Below are positions 49,876 to 62,953 of a stretch of 64,000 nt of DNA, piece by piece. Both the position numbers and the translations under genes were made by a program. The notes under the pieces were generated by a model. That model was not told the DNA's origin, searched no databases, and saw only the letters and a list, made by a program, of their open reading frames with translations. Source of the DNA: Frateuria terrea (lineage in GTDB: Bacteria > Pseudomonadota > Gammaproteobacteria > Xanthomonadales > Rhodanobacteraceae); contig NZ_FOXL01000003.1 of assembly GCF_900115705.1 (NCBI RefSeq), positions 372,001-436,000 on the forward strand, written 5' to 3'. How positions within the stretch are numbered: the first letter of the stretch is position 1; every line of letters begins with the position of its first letter.

Positions 49876-51216
49876 GTGCCGAAGACCGCTTCCATACTGC
49901 TTGTTGACGACGATTCCCAATTCCTAGACGTGGTAACCGCTTTCGCCGAAACCAAAGACTGCACCGTGACCGGCGCCGCCTCCCTCGCGCACGCGCTCAA
50001 GCTGACCGCCGAGGAACGCTTCGACCTGTTGCTGCTGGACCTGTCGCTGCCCGACGGTGACGGCCTGCAGTTGATCGGCCGGCTGGATCCGCAGCAGACG
50101 GGCCAGGTCGTGGTGGTGACCGGACATCCGACGGTGGAGACCGCTGTGCGAGCGCTGCAGCTTCCCGTACTCGATTACCTGATCAAACCGGTCGAGGGCG
50201 CCCAGCTCAACCGCCTGCTCGACCAGGCCGTCGCGGCCGCCCGACTGCGCACTGCGTCGGACGCTGCAACCGAGCGTTGCGGCGAGCTGATCGGCGCCAG
50301 CGCGGTGATGGCACGGTTGTTCGAAAAGATCCACCGCGTCGCCCCGCTGGACGTCACCGTGCTCATCCATGGCGAGAGCGGCACCGGCAAGGAACTGGCC
50401 GCGCGCGCCTTGCACCAGTACAGCGAACGCGGCGGCCGCTTCGTCGCGGTCAACTGCGGTGCCATCGCACCGGACCTGCTGACCAGCCAGCTGTTCGGCC
50501 ACGAACGCGGCAGCTTCACCGGGGCAGTGAAGGACCACGCCGGGTTCTTCGAGCAGGCGCAGGGCGGCACGCTGTTCCTGGACGAATGCACCGAGATGCC
50601 GCTGCAGTTGCAGACGCACCTGCTGCGCGTTCTGGAAGAGCGCGACGTCACACGGGTGGGCGCCAGCGCCAGCAAACCGGTCGACGTACGCGTGATCGCG
50701 GCGACCAACCGCGACCCGCTGCAGGCCGTTCGCGACGGCGTGCTGCGCGCGGACCTGTATTACCGCCTGATGGATTTTCCGCTGATGATGCCGCCGTTGC
50801 GCGAACACCCCAGCGACATCGCGCTGCTGGCCCAGCATTTCCTGGACCGGCTCAACCAGCGCTACGGCACCGAGCGCCGCTTTGCCCCGGACGCGATCCG
50901 CCGGCTGCTTGACTACGACTGGCCCGGCAACGCGCGCGAGCTGAAGCACGCGGTGCAACGCGCCTGGGTGATGTCCGGCGACGAACTGGACATGCAGATC
51001 GCACAGCCGCCGCAGCATCCGCTGCACCAGGCCCACGAGCACGGCAGCATGCCCTTTCGCATTGGCATGACCATCGAGGAAATGGAAAGACAGATGCTCC
51101 TGCGCACGCTTGCGCATTTCGACAACGACAAGACGCGGACAGCCGAGGCGCTGGGGGTCAGCCTCAAGACGATCTACAACAAGCTGTCGCGTTACCAGCA
51201 TGAAGACCGCGAATGA
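49876..51216 (+). CDS. NtrC-family sigma-54-dependent response regulator
   Basis: The 446-residue protein has a receiver (1–120; LVDDDSQF, phospho-Asp in LLLLDLSLPDGDG, Lys in YLIKPVEG), a central AAA+ domain (about 135–370) with Walker A GESGTGKE (166–173), and a C-terminal Fis-type helix-turn-helix (about 405–440; NDKTRTAEALGVSLKTIYNKLSRY). The sigma-54-contacting loop reads GSFTGA (212–217) instead of the usual GAFTGA, a variant tolerated in some activators. The start is GTG 49876, with GGTGA close upstream. The cognate kinase could be the hybrid kinase encoded upstream. Candidate target promoters lie at 48.17 and 52.21 kb. Confidence 0.93.
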   Translation: MPKTASILLVDDDSQFLDVVTAFAETKDCTVTGAASLAHALKLTAEERFDLLLLDLSLPDGDGLQLIGRLDPQQTGQVVVVTGHPTVETAVRALQLPVLDYLIKPVEGAQLNRLLDQAVAAARLRTASDAATERCGELIGASAVMARLFEKIHRVAPLDVTVLIHGESGTGKELAARALHQYSERGGRFVAVNCGAIAPDLLTSQLFGHERGSFTGAVKDHAGFFEQAQGGTLFLDECTEMPLQLQTHLLRVLEERDVTRVGASASKPVDVRVIAATNRDPLQAVRDGVLRADLYYRLMDFPLMMPPLREHPSDIALLAQHFLDRLNQRYGTERRFAPDAIRRLLDYDWPGNARELKHAVQRAWVMSGDELDMQIAQPPQHPLHQAHEHGSMPFRIGMTIEEMERQMLLRTLAHFDNDKTRTAEALGVSLKTIYNKLSRYQHEDRE

Positions 51217-51934
51217 AATGAACGCCCGACCGGCCAGCTCCGCCATCACCCCCATCCCCCTGCCGCTGCCGACCACGTTGCAAGCGCTGGACGCCTCCTC
51301 CGCGGGACAGGCGATCGATCGCCTGTTGCAGCACGTGAGCCTGCAATGGCACGCCGAAGTCTGCCTGCTGGTGGCGCCACACCGGCCCAGCGGGCAGGGC
51401 CGCTACTGCTGGCAGCTGCCGCCGCCGCCGCCCACGCGGCGCGAGGCGCGTGCGCTGGCCGGCCACGTGGCCGCGCAGTCGCTGCGCTCGGCGCTCACCG
51501 TGGAACGCAGCGATGCGCGCGAGCGCAGCGGCAGCGCACACCTGCGCGCCATTGCCCTGCCGTGCCGGCGCGCCCGCCGTCCCGCTGCGGCGCTGGGGCT
51601 GGCACTGTACCGTCCACGCATGCTCAAGGCCGATGAGCGTGCCGCGCTGGCACACGTCGGCGCCTGGATCGCCGTGTTGCTGCAGCGCGAGCGACGCGAG
51701 GCCGTCGAGCAGGTGCAGGGAGCCGACCCCGTACCGGTGGTCGATGCGATCAACAACGCGCTCAACGTCATCCTGATGCGCACCGACCTTGCCGCGCTGA
51801 TGCTCGAGCGCAAGGACCACGCCAAGGTACTGGCCGTGCTCAACCAGATCGGCAGTGGCTGCCTGCGCTGCGCCGAGCTCGCCCGCGGCCTGCTTGCCGA
51901 GCAGCCGACCCTGCGCCGCTCCGAGCTCAACTAG
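51200..51934 (+). CDS. Degenerate sensor-kinase-like protein (GAF-like region, DHp-like helices, no catalytic domain)
   Basis: The 244-residue product overlaps the end of the NtrC-type gene by 17 bases; the ATG at 51218 just after that stop is an alternative start. Residues ~30–170 look like a reduced GAF domain (AIDRLLQHVSLQWHAEVCLLVAPH, RALAIALP-type strand as HLRAIALPCRRARRPAAALGLALYR, DERAALAHVGAWIAVLLQRE). The C-terminus (VDAINNALNVILMRTDLAALML, LAVLNQIGSGCLRCAELARGLL) parallels the DHp dimerisation helices of kinases of the HDFNN type, but the phosphorylatable His is absent and no ATPase domain follows. It may be a partner or decoy that tunes the adjacent regulator; this is inferred. 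Confidence 0.65.
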   Translation: MKTANEMNARPASSAITPIPLPLPTTLQALDASSAGQAIDRLLQHVSLQWHAEVCLLVAPHRPSGQGRYCWQLPPPPPTRREARALAGHVAAQSLRSALTVERSDARERSGSAHLRAIALPCRRARRPAAALGLALYRPRMLKADERAALAHVGAWIAVLLQRERREAVEQVQGADPVPVVDAINNALNVILMRTDLAALMLERKDHAKVLAVLNQIGSGCLRCAELARGLLAEQPTLRRSELN

Positions 51935-52213
51935 CCCCGGCTCCCCGCGGCAGGCACGCCGCGCCGATCCACCGCGTCAGGCGTGGATTCCCCTGGCGAA
52001 ACCCGTGCGTCCATCGACGCCTTTCGCCTGATGCTTCCGCGGCAAACGTCTAGTCTCACTCCACGCGTTCATCACCGCCCCTAGCTGCCCGTCGCGGCAT
52101 TTTTTCCAAGCGGCTTTGTAGTTTTGCCGCGACCGCTTCCGAGCAGGCACGACAGCATCCGGCCTGTCGACGACGTTGCAGACGTAATAGCGGCGTTCGG
52201 CGCATTTCATCAA
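51935..52213. other. Gap upstream of the stress-gene promoter
   Basis: No gene is supported between the kinase-like gene and the sigma-54-like promoter at 52.21 kb. The stretch GCGGCATTTTTTCC (about 52096–52109) is AT-richer than its surroundings and might be part of an upstream activator site or a terminator tail, but no clear inverted repeat was found. Confidence 0.35.
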
Positions 52214-52228
52214 TGGCACGGATGTTGC
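52214..52228 (+). promoter_or_regulatory. Strong candidate sigma-54 promoter before the KGG-protein gene
   Basis: TGGCACGGATGTTGC matches the sigma-54 consensus TGGCACG-N4-TTGC at every conserved position, with GG at −24 and GC at −12 at the required spacing. It lies 87 bases upstream of the ATG at 52315. The nearby NtrC-type activator makes functional use plausible. Confidence 0.6.
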
Positions 52229-52314
52229 GACCACACGGCAGCCGCCGCGCAACGCGGTGCGCCGTCGGGCCACTGCTCGACGTCCCCCCCCGAACGGAAG
52301 AAGAGAGCACCGAC

Positions 52315-52620
52315 ATGTCCAGCAAGAATCCAGGCAGCGGCACCAGCAAGCGCGGCTTCGCCAGCATGGATGAGGAGCGCCAGCGCGAGATCGCCAGCGA
52401 GGGTGGCCGTGCCGCGCATGCCAGCGGCCACGCCCACCAGTTCACGTCCGAGGAAGCACGCCGCGCCGGCCAGAAAGGCGGCGAGGCGGTGAGCTCCAAT
52501 CGCGAGCACATGGCCACGATCGGCCGCAAGGGCGGTGAAGCCAGTCACGGCCGGCGCAATGACAGCGCACAGCAGGCCAAGGCCGGCCGCCAGGAACGAA
52601 AGAGCGAGGAAGACGACTGA
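52315..52620 (+). CDS. KGG-repeat stress protein (YciG/con-10-like)
   Basis: The 101-residue, highly hydrophilic protein has repeated KGG-type units: RGFASMDEERQREIASEGGRAAH, TSEEARRAGQKGGEAVS and MATIGRKGGEASHGR. This family (YciG in enterobacteria, con-10 in fungi) is induced in stationary phase, desiccation or general stress. No membrane segment or signal peptide is present. AAGAGAG precedes the start. It is directly behind the sigma-54-like promoter and 51 bases upstream of a DUF4142 gene, probably one operon. Confidence 0.9.
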   Translation: MSSKNPGSGTSKRGFASMDEERQREIASEGGRAAHASGHAHQFTSEEARRAGQKGGEAVSSNREHMATIGRKGGEASHGRRNDSAQQAKAGRQERKSEEDD

Positions 52621-52671
52621 TCGGCCCGCCGCCACGCGCGGACGCCGCACACCATCCACCAGGAGAACGAC

Positions 52672-53262
52672 ATGACCCTGCGACGCATCAGCCTGCTGCT
52701 GGGCGCAGTGCTGCTGGGCGGCCTGGCCGGCACGGCGTTCGCGCAAAGCAGTACCAGCGCGGCCAGCAGCCGGGACACCGGCCACAGCACCAGCCACCAC
52801 ATGGCCAAGGGCAACCACGACACGATGTTCATGCGCCACGCCGCCACCGCCAACCTGGCAGAGATCCAGGCGGGCCGGATCGCGCTCGACAAGACGTCCT
52901 CCGCCCAGGTCAAGCAGCTGGCCCAGCGCATCATCGACGACCACACCAAGGCCAACGACCAGCTGACCAGCATCGCCCAGCGCAAGCAGGTCACCCTGCC
53001 CAGCGCGCCGATGCCGATGCAGAAGCAGGAGGCCGACCACCTGAAGACCCTGAGCGGCGCGAGCTTCGACAAGGCGTATGCGAAAGCGATGGTCAAGGAC
53101 CACCGCAAGGCGATCAAGATGTTCCGCATGGAGAGCCAGAACGGCACCGACCCGGATCTCAAGCAGTTCGCCAGCGCCACCCTGCCGGCGCTCAAGGAGC
53201 ACTTGCAGATGGCCGAGCAGATCGCCGGCATGGGCGGCAAAAAGCGCAGCGACGCGCACTGA
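52672..53262 (+). CDS. DUF4142 periplasmic protein
   Basis: The 196-residue protein has a signal peptide (MTLRRISLLLGAVLLGGLAGTAFA) and a four-helix DUF4142 domain (about 55–190): FMRHAATANLAEIQAGRIAL, QVKQLAQRIIDDHTKANDQL, FDKAYAKAMVKDHRKAIKMF, DLKQFASATLPALKEHLQMA. The repeated His-bearing helices resemble ferritin-like or metal-binding bundles. The region after the signal is rich in Ser and His (DTGHSTSHHMAKGNHD). It lies between a stress protein and a metallothionein gene, which suggests a stress or metal role, by context only. Confidence 0.92.
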   Translation: MTLRRISLLLGAVLLGGLAGTAFAQSSTSAASSRDTGHSTSHHMAKGNHDTMFMRHAATANLAEIQAGRIALDKTSSAQVKQLAQRIIDDHTKANDQLTSIAQRKQVTLPSAPMPMQKQEADHLKTLSGASFDKAYAKAMVKDHRKAIKMFRMESQNGTDPDLKQFASATLPALKEHLQMAEQIAGMGGKKRSDAH

Positions 53263-53266
53263 TGCC

Positions 53267-53449
53267 ATGAACGCCACCGCCAATCAGCGCTGCGCCCATC
53301 CGGCCTGTCGCTGCACCGTGCCCGTCGGCGACACCTACTGCTCGGACCATTGCCGCCAGACAGTGAACGAGCCGGCCGACGGACCCTGCGGCTGTGGCCA
53401 TTCGCCCTGCGAGCCCAAGGACAAGGACGGCCGCAAGCCCGGGGCCTGA
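53267..53449 (+). CDS. Bacterial metallothionein (SmtA/BmtA-like)
   Basis: The 60-residue protein carries the cysteine/histidine pattern of bacterial metallothioneins: CAHPACRCTV, then YCSDHC, then CGCGHSPC, nine cysteines in all plus histidines. These proteins bind zinc, cadmium or copper in a cluster within the cytoplasm. The ATG at 53267 begins 5 bases after the DUF4142 stop, so it is probably co-transcribed. The C-terminal tail is charged (EPKDKDGRKPGA). Placement after a sigma-54-type promoter links metal buffering with the stress operon. Confidence 0.88.
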   Translation: MNATANQRCAHPACRCTVPVGDTYCSDHCRQTVNEPADGPCGCGHSPCEPKDKDGRKPGA

Positions 53450-53481
53450 GCCGACCGATCGTTGCAGCAGCGGCACGGCGC

Positions 53482-53515
53482 CCCTGAAGTCCTCCTCCGG
53501 AAGGGGGCTTCAGGG
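53482..53515. terminator. Bidirectional terminator-like hairpin
   Basis: CCCTGAAG (53482–53489) and CTTCAGGG (53508–53515) form a perfect 8-bp stem, extended inward by TCC/GGA pairs. It lies between two convergent genes and includes the stop codon of the hydrolase. A T-run is lacking. Confidence 0.5.
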
Positions 53516-54364
53516 CAAACCTTGTACCTGCAGCCACCACGACAGCTGCGCGAGCACTTCGCCGCGTGCCGGTTGGGCTTCGTTGAACAATTCGTGGAAC
53601 AGCCCGTCGAACAGCCGCGTGGTCAGCCAGCCGCCAGCCTCGGCGGCAGTGGCGAACGCACGGCTGCCGGCGACATCGACCAGGCGGTCCGCGCCCGCCG
53701 CCAGCAACAACGTCGGCACCGCCAGTTGCGCCGCCCGTGCGATGCAGTGCGGCCCGCTCTCGAAAATGAAGCGGGCCAGCCGCGGGGTGATCCAGCCCGA
53801 GCGCAGCGGATCGTGCCGGTACGCCGCGACCACCGCCGCCTCTTGCGAGAGCGCTTCGAACGGCAGGCCGCTGCGCAGCGGAAGGTTCGGCAGTATCCGG
53901 GCCAGCCGCCTGGCCATGACCTGCTCCCAGGCCGGCGTCCAGGTGCGCAACGCCGGCGAGGACAGCACCAGCGCGCGGGGAACCACATAACCATCCAGCA
54001 CGGCGCGAAGCGCGACCAGCCCGCCCATGCTGTGGCCCAGCACCAGCGTTGGTGCCTCCAGCATGGCGGCGAAGCGCCCGTACACCTGCGCAAGGTCTTC
54101 CAGCAGCTCCAGCGGTCTCGACAGTGCGCCGCGCTGGCCGGGTGACCGGCCGTGGCCGCGCTGGTCGTAGCTGCGCACCGCATAGCCGCGTGCGTTGAAC
54201 CATGCCGCCAGCGCACCGTAGCGGCCGGCGTGCTCGCCCAGGCCATGCACGAACAGCACGCCCGCCTGCGCGCCGGCCAGCGGCCAGTCGTGCAGGCATA
54301 GCCGCCGGCCGTCGGCCGCGATCAGCCAATCGAGCTTGCCCCCGCTTGCCTGCCTTGCGTCCAC
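53510..54364 (-). CDS. Alpha/beta hydrolase, monoacylglycerol-lipase-like
   Basis: The 284-residue protein is an alpha/beta hydrolase of the serine aminopeptidase/monoacylglycerol lipase group. Seen elements are GVLFVHGLGEHAGRYGALAAWF (oxyanion HG motif), SYDQRGHGRSPGQRG, LVLGHSMGGLVAL (nucleophile Ser in GHSMG), LLLAAGADRLVDVAGS (acid) and LFDGLFHELFNE (His). No signal peptide is present, so it is cytoplasmic. The start is GTG 54364. It is divergent from lhr, with ~125 bases between. Likely substrates are monoglycerides or other short esters. Confidence 0.92.
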   Translation of the reverse strand: MDARQASGGKLDWLIAADGRRLCLHDWPLAGAQAGVLFVHGLGEHAGRYGALAAWFNARGYAVRSYDQRGHGRSPGQRGALSRPLELLEDLAQVYGRFAAMLEAPTLVLGHSMGGLVALRAVLDGYVVPRALVLSSPALRTWTPAWEQVMARRLARILPNLPLRSGLPFEALSQEAAVVAAYRHDPLRSGWITPRLARFIFESGPHCIARAAQLAVPTLLLAAGADRLVDVAGSRAFATAAEAGGWLTTRLFDGLFHELFNEAQPARGEVLAQLSWWLQVQGLP

Positions 54365-54489
54365 GCGCCTGCCTTGCCACCCGCCAGCCGCTAACCTAGC
54401 CGGCCGGCGGCATCCTGACCAGGCTCGAAGGATGAGACGGCCGTCCCCATATTATGGGCTTAGCGCCGCCGCCATCGCCGGAAGCCGCC

Positions 54490-59244
<4,755 letters not shown>

Positions 59245-59256
59245 GAAGCGGCGGCG

Positions 59257-59628
59257 TCAGTCGCTGATGTCGGCGACGTGGGTCAGCAAACCGTCGTGCA
59301 TGCGGAATTCGCTGCGCCCGTCCAGCGCGATCGCCTGCCCGGCGCGCGCGCCGTTGGGCAGGTCCAGCGCGAAGACGCCTTCGAACGCGATGCCCACGTC
59401 GGCCACGCCGTTCTTCTCGCTGTAGCGGGTGACCGTCTGGCGGCGCCGGGCGAACAGCGGCAGCGTGCTCTGCGCCAGTTGCCGGAATTCCTCGATGCCC
59501 TGCGTGCGTACCGTGGTGACGCCGGCGGTGATGTTCTGGAAGGTCACCTGCGGATGCAGCGTGGACAGCATGCCTTCCACGTCCAGGCGGTTGTAGGCGT
59601 CGATGTAGCGGTCGATCAGGGCGCGCAT
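59257..59628 (-). CDS. NTF2-like (SnoaL-type) nuclear transport factor fold protein
   Basis: The 123-residue product has the NTF2-like cone fold order: an N-terminal helix (MRALIDRYIDAYNRLDVEGMLSTLHPQVTFQNI), a second helix (GIEEFRQLAQSTLPLF), then curved strands (RRRQTVTRYSEKNGVADVGIAFEGVF, GRSEFRMHDGLLTHVADIS). These proteins bind small molecules or act as isomerases or cyclases; the ligand is unknown. The ATG at 59628 is chosen because the family begins there. It is convergent with lhr. Confidence 0.85.
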   Translation of the reverse strand: MRALIDRYIDAYNRLDVEGMLSTLHPQVTFQNITAGVTTVRTQGIEEFRQLAQSTLPLFARRRQTVTRYSEKNGVADVGIAFEGVFALDLPNGARAGQAIALDGRSEFRMHDGLLTHVADISD

Positions 59629-59685
59629 GCTTCTTCGCTCGGGTCCGGTCGTCGGGAGCATAGCAAGCGTGCAACGCAAAGCCTC

Positions 59686-59790
59686 GCCGCCTCGGGAGAG
59701 GGACCGGGGAGGGCTGGGCCGGCGCGGGATGCCCGCCCTTGCCCGGATCCTCTCCCCCTTGCGCCCTCCTCTACCCGAGGCAGAGGGAAG
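59686..59790. repeat. Intergenic GC-rich palindromic repeat
   Basis: CCTCGGGAGAGGGACCGGG near one end and CTCTCCCCCTTGCGCCCTC with ACCCGAGGCAGAGGG near the other form an imperfect long hairpin. It lies between two minus-strand genes and resembles the repeat units inside lhr and near 41.3 kb. Confidence 0.6.
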
Positions 59791-59793
59791 GAT

Positions 59794-61392
59794 TCACTTC
59801 ACGTTGTCGGTCTGCTCGATGAAGCGCGCCACGTTGTCGTGCAGCTTCTTCAGGGAGTCCTCGTGCGCGTAGACCATATGCCCGGAGGGATACCAGGCGT
59901 AGGAGATGTTCTTTTCCAGCGTCGCCGGGATCGGCAGGTGGTTCATCTCGTACTGCGCCGCGAAATAGGGTGTGGCCAGGTCGTAGTAGCCACCATTGAG
60001 GAAGACCTTGAGTTCCGGGTTGGTCTTCATCGCCATCGCGAGGTCGGGCATGACGTTGGTCGACTGCTGCAGGGCCTCGCCGTGCGCGCCCGGCGCCTTG
60101 TGCGAGAAGTCCCAGTGGTCGATGTCGGCATACAGCCGGTAGCGCATGCCGTCACCGAACTTCAGTTGCCGCCGCACGTAGTCGTTGAAGACCGCCACGT
60201 ACGCCGAGCTGATCGCCGAGGACTGCGGGTCGTACTCCGAATCCTTGGCCAGCGGATCGATCGCAGGACCCGAGAAGCGGCTGTCCAGGCGGCCGGTGGT
60301 GAGCCCGCCGTCGAACTGCAACTCGTGCTCGAACATGCCGCCGGTAACGCGCAGGTTGGCCTTGAGCAGGTAGTCGACCGGCAGGCCGGTGTACTGGTGC
60401 AGCTTCTCGGCAACCGCCCGCTTGCGCGCGTCATCGAGGCGCGCGCCCTGCATCAGCGCGCTGGCGTACTCGCCCAGCGCGTACTGCTCGACCTCGTGCA
60501 GGAACGGCTCGAGCTGCGCCGGCGGCTGCGGCAGCTTGTGGTGGTAGTACGCGGTGGCGGCGAACGTCGGCAGCGCCAGGGCGTAGGGCATGTCGACGCC
60601 CGGGTTGAATTCGGGGCCATCGATGCTGGTGTCGAAGGAGAGGATCTGCGAAAGCAGGATGACACCGTTGAGATCGACGCTGTCGTCGTTCTCCAGGATG
60701 TTCGCCAGCACCGCCGAACGGGTGGTGCCGTAGCTCTCGCCGAACAGGTACTTGGGCGAATTCCAGCGGTCGTATCTGGACAGGAACCGGGTGACGAACT
60801 GCGCGAAGGCGTGGCCGTCGCCATCGACGCCGTAGATGGCCTTCTTGCGCTTGTCCATCTGCTCGTCGCGCTTGGCCTTGTCCTTCTCGTCGGCGATCAG
60901 CCGCGAGAAGCCCGCGCCCGGTGCATCGATGAACACCAGGTCCGAAGCATCGAGCAGGCTGTAGTCGTTGTTGACCAGGCCGTAGGGCGCCGCCGGCGTA
61001 TGACTGTCGTCGCTGGTGACCACGCGCCGGGGGCCGAAGGCGCCCATGTGCAGCCACACCGTGGCCGAGCCCGGGCCGCCGTTGTAGATGAAGGTGATCG
61101 GCCGCTTGGCCGGGTCCGCCCCCTGCTTGAAATAGGCGGCGTAGAACATGCTCACGGTCGGCTCGTCGCTGTCGTCGCCGTGCTCGTGCAGTACCAGCGT
61201 GCCGGCGACGGCCTTGTAGTCGATGCGCTTGCCCTCGACGCTCACCGAACCGCTGCTCTGGGCACTGTGCGGCTGCACCAGCGTGGCCTCGGGCTTGGCC
61301 TCGTCGGAAGCCGGCTTGGCCTTGTCCGCGGCGAACGCGCCGGGGGCGAGCAGCAACGCGGTGAGCGCCGCGACCAGGGAGAGCTTGCGCAT
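59794..61392 (-). CDS. S10-family serine carboxypeptidase-like protein, secreted
   Basis: The 532-residue protein has a signal peptide (MRKLSLVAALTALLLAPGAFA) and the S10 alpha/beta hydrolase plan. The oxyanion region is ITFIYNGGPGSATVWLHMG, the nucleophile elbow is YLFGESYGTTRSAVLA, the acid lies in FLNGGYYDLATPYFAAQYEMNHL, and the His in AWYPSGHMVYAHEDSL. This subgroup of about 500-residue bacterial S10 peptidases is common in Xanthomonadales. It probably acts in the periplasm on peptides in acid conditions. The N-terminal ~30 residues after the signal are charged and likely disordered. Confidence 0.93.
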   Translation of the reverse strand: MRKLSLVAALTALLLAPGAFAADKAKPASDEAKPEATLVQPHSAQSSGSVSVEGKRIDYKAVAGTLVLHEHGDDSDEPTVSMFYAAYFKQGADPAKRPITFIYNGGPGSATVWLHMGAFGPRRVVTSDDSHTPAAPYGLVNNDYSLLDASDLVFIDAPGAGFSRLIADEKDKAKRDEQMDKRKKAIYGVDGDGHAFAQFVTRFLSRYDRWNSPKYLFGESYGTTRSAVLANILENDDSVDLNGVILLSQILSFDTSIDGPEFNPGVDMPYALALPTFAATAYYHHKLPQPPAQLEPFLHEVEQYALGEYASALMQGARLDDARKRAVAEKLHQYTGLPVDYLLKANLRVTGGMFEHELQFDGGLTTGRLDSRFSGPAIDPLAKDSEYDPQSSAISSAYVAVFNDYVRRQLKFGDGMRYRLYADIDHWDFSHKAPGAHGEALQQSTNVMPDLAMAMKTNPELKVFLNGGYYDLATPYFAAQYEMNHLPIPATLEKNISYAWYPSGHMVYAHEDSLKKLHDNVARFIEQTDNVK

Positions 61393-61535
61393 GGAAAGAC
61401 CTCACGGAGCACATGGAAGCGCCCAGCATAGGCGCGCCCTGGCGGTCGTTCATACCCCAGAAGTCACGCGCCGTGCGATCCTGCCCGCAAGGCGACGATG
61501 ACCGGATGGGTTGCGTGCCGCCTGCCGCCGCCGGG

Positions 61536-62399
61536 CTAACCCCGCGCCAGCAACGCGATCGCCAGTATCGCCAGGGCCAGGCCCGCCACGTTGAAGCGTG
61601 AAAGCCGCTCGCGGAACACCGCCATGCCCGCCAGCGCGCCCAGCGCCACCACACCCAGGTTCATGCCTGCGAACACCAGTGTCGGCCGCCCGGGCAGCGC
61701 CTGGTGCGCCCGCAGGTAGAACAGGATGTTGCCGAAGTTGAGCATCCCCAGCAGCAGGCCGGCCGCGAGGCTTCGTCCACCCAGGCGCGCCTGGCCACGC
61801 GCCAGCCGCCAACCCTGCAGGACCAGCGAGACCAGCAGCGCCAGCACGAACATCGCCAACAATGCGGCGCCCAGTGGCACGCCGGCCTGGGCCACGCGCT
61901 TGAACAGCACGTCGATCACGCCGAAGCCGATGAACACCAGCAACGGATAGACCCAGCGAGCGGCACCGGCATCCATCTCGCCAGCGCTGGCGGAGGGCCG
62001 CCACACCAGGCCGACCAGCGCCGCAAAGCCGGCGGCGATGCCCCCGCCCTTGGCCATGCTCAGCGGCTCGCCGAACAGTGCGAAGGCCGCCAGCAACGAG
62101 ATGAGCAGCGACAGCCGCTGGGCTACCTCCGAGCGCACGATGCCGGCATGGCGTACCGAACCGGCCAGTGCCAGGAAGATGGTCGGCAGCAGCAGGCCCA
62201 GGCCCAGCAGCGCCGGCCACGCGGCCGTCGCCGCCCGCAGGGTCGCTGGCGCAGGCGCAAAGGCCAGGGTGCTCGCCGCCACGGCGACCACGTAGTTCCA
62301 CGCGATCGCCTGGCCTATGTCGACATCCAGGCGACGGGCCAGCTTGAGCAGGACCGAGACCAGCACGCTGCACAGCGCCGCGGCCAGGAGAAAGGGCAT
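61536..62399 (-). CDS. EamA/DMT-family transporter
   Basis: The 287-residue integral membrane protein has ten hydrophobic helices in two similar halves, the DMT/EamA plan (MPFLLAAALCSVLVSVLLKLA, AWPALLGLGLLLPTIFLALAGS, WVYPLLVFIGFGVIDVLFK, GLLLGMLNFGNILFYLRAH). It begins at ATG 62399. DMT proteins export or take up amino acids, sugars or other metabolites, but the substrate cannot be inferred. Neighbours give no clue. An open frame upstream of the ATG is not family-like. Confidence 0.88.
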   Translation of the reverse strand: MPFLLAAALCSVLVSVLLKLARRLDVDIGQAIAWNYVVAVAASTLAFAPAPATLRAATAAWPALLGLGLLLPTIFLALAGSVRHAGIVRSEVAQRLSLLISLLAAFALFGEPLSMAKGGGIAAGFAALVGLVWRPSASAGEMDAGAARWVYPLLVFIGFGVIDVLFKRVAQAGVPLGAALLAMFVLALLVSLVLQGWRLARGQARLGGRSLAAGLLLGMLNFGNILFYLRAHQALPGRPTLVFAGMNLGVVALGALAGMAVFRERLSRFNVAGLALAILAIALLARG

Positions 62400-62553
62400 G
62401 ATGGGATCCGGATGAAAAACGACAAGGATACCGGCACGCTCGCAGCTGGCTGCGAGTCGCGCGAGGGTGCGACCCTCCGCATGGCGGTAACCAGAGGAGC
62501 AAGCCCGGCCGGCCTGCTTCATTGGATGATGGCGCCTTCCAGGGAGCTTCCCG

Positions 62554-62862
62554 ATGCTCGAACTGCGCCCGACCTGCGAACACTGCAACATGCCCTTGCC
62601 GCCGGCATCGACCGAGGCCTGCATCTGTTCGTTCGAATGCACCTTCTGTCGCGACTGCGTGGAGCGGGTGCTGGAAGGCGTCTGCCCGAATTGTGGCGGC
62701 GGCTTCGTGCCGCGACCGGTTCGGCCGGCGCGCGACTGGAACAACGGCAACTGCCTCGGGCGCCATCCGGCAACGACGACAGTCACGTACAAGCCGGTGG
62801 AACGGGCGGCCCAGCGGGAACTGGTCGCACGTGTCGGGGCGTTGCCGCCGCACGAACGGTGA
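62554..62862 (+). CDS. DUF1272 zinc-ribbon-like protein
   Basis: The 102-residue product matches DUF1272: [17 protein letters not shown], then [19 protein letters not shown], then [15 protein letters not shown]. The eight or more cysteines in CxxC pairs are likely to bind two zinc ions. AGGGAG precedes the ATG. The family is common in proteobacteria and has no known function. The C-terminus ([21 protein letters not shown]) is longer than the core domain. Confidence 0.93.
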   Translation: MLELRPTCEHCNMPLPPASTEACICSFECTFCRDCVERVLEGVCPNCGGGFVPRPVRPARDWNNGNCLGRHPATTTVTYKPVERAAQRELVARVGALPPHER

Positions 62863-62914
62863 ACGCAAGGGCGGGGGCAGCTCGCGTTCCGCGACTTGTA
62901 TACCAGTAGCCCGA

Positions 62915-62950
62915 ACCCTCACCTCATTCCCGGGAGAGGGCTTCGGGCTG
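62915..62950. repeat. Short fragment of the palindromic repeat
   Basis: ACCCTCACCTCATTCCCGGG and AGAGGGCTTCGGGC lie directly after the eda stop region and resemble one half of the repeat seen at 41.3 kb. It may form part of a transcription terminator between convergent genes. Confidence 0.45.
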
Positions 62951-62953
62951 GAC

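Noticed and set aside
54454-54489. ATG 54454 as the lhr start.
   Set aside because: The next ATG at 54490 has GGAAG at suitable spacing and begins at the family's usual N-terminus ([13 protein letters not shown]); 54454 is kept as an alternative.
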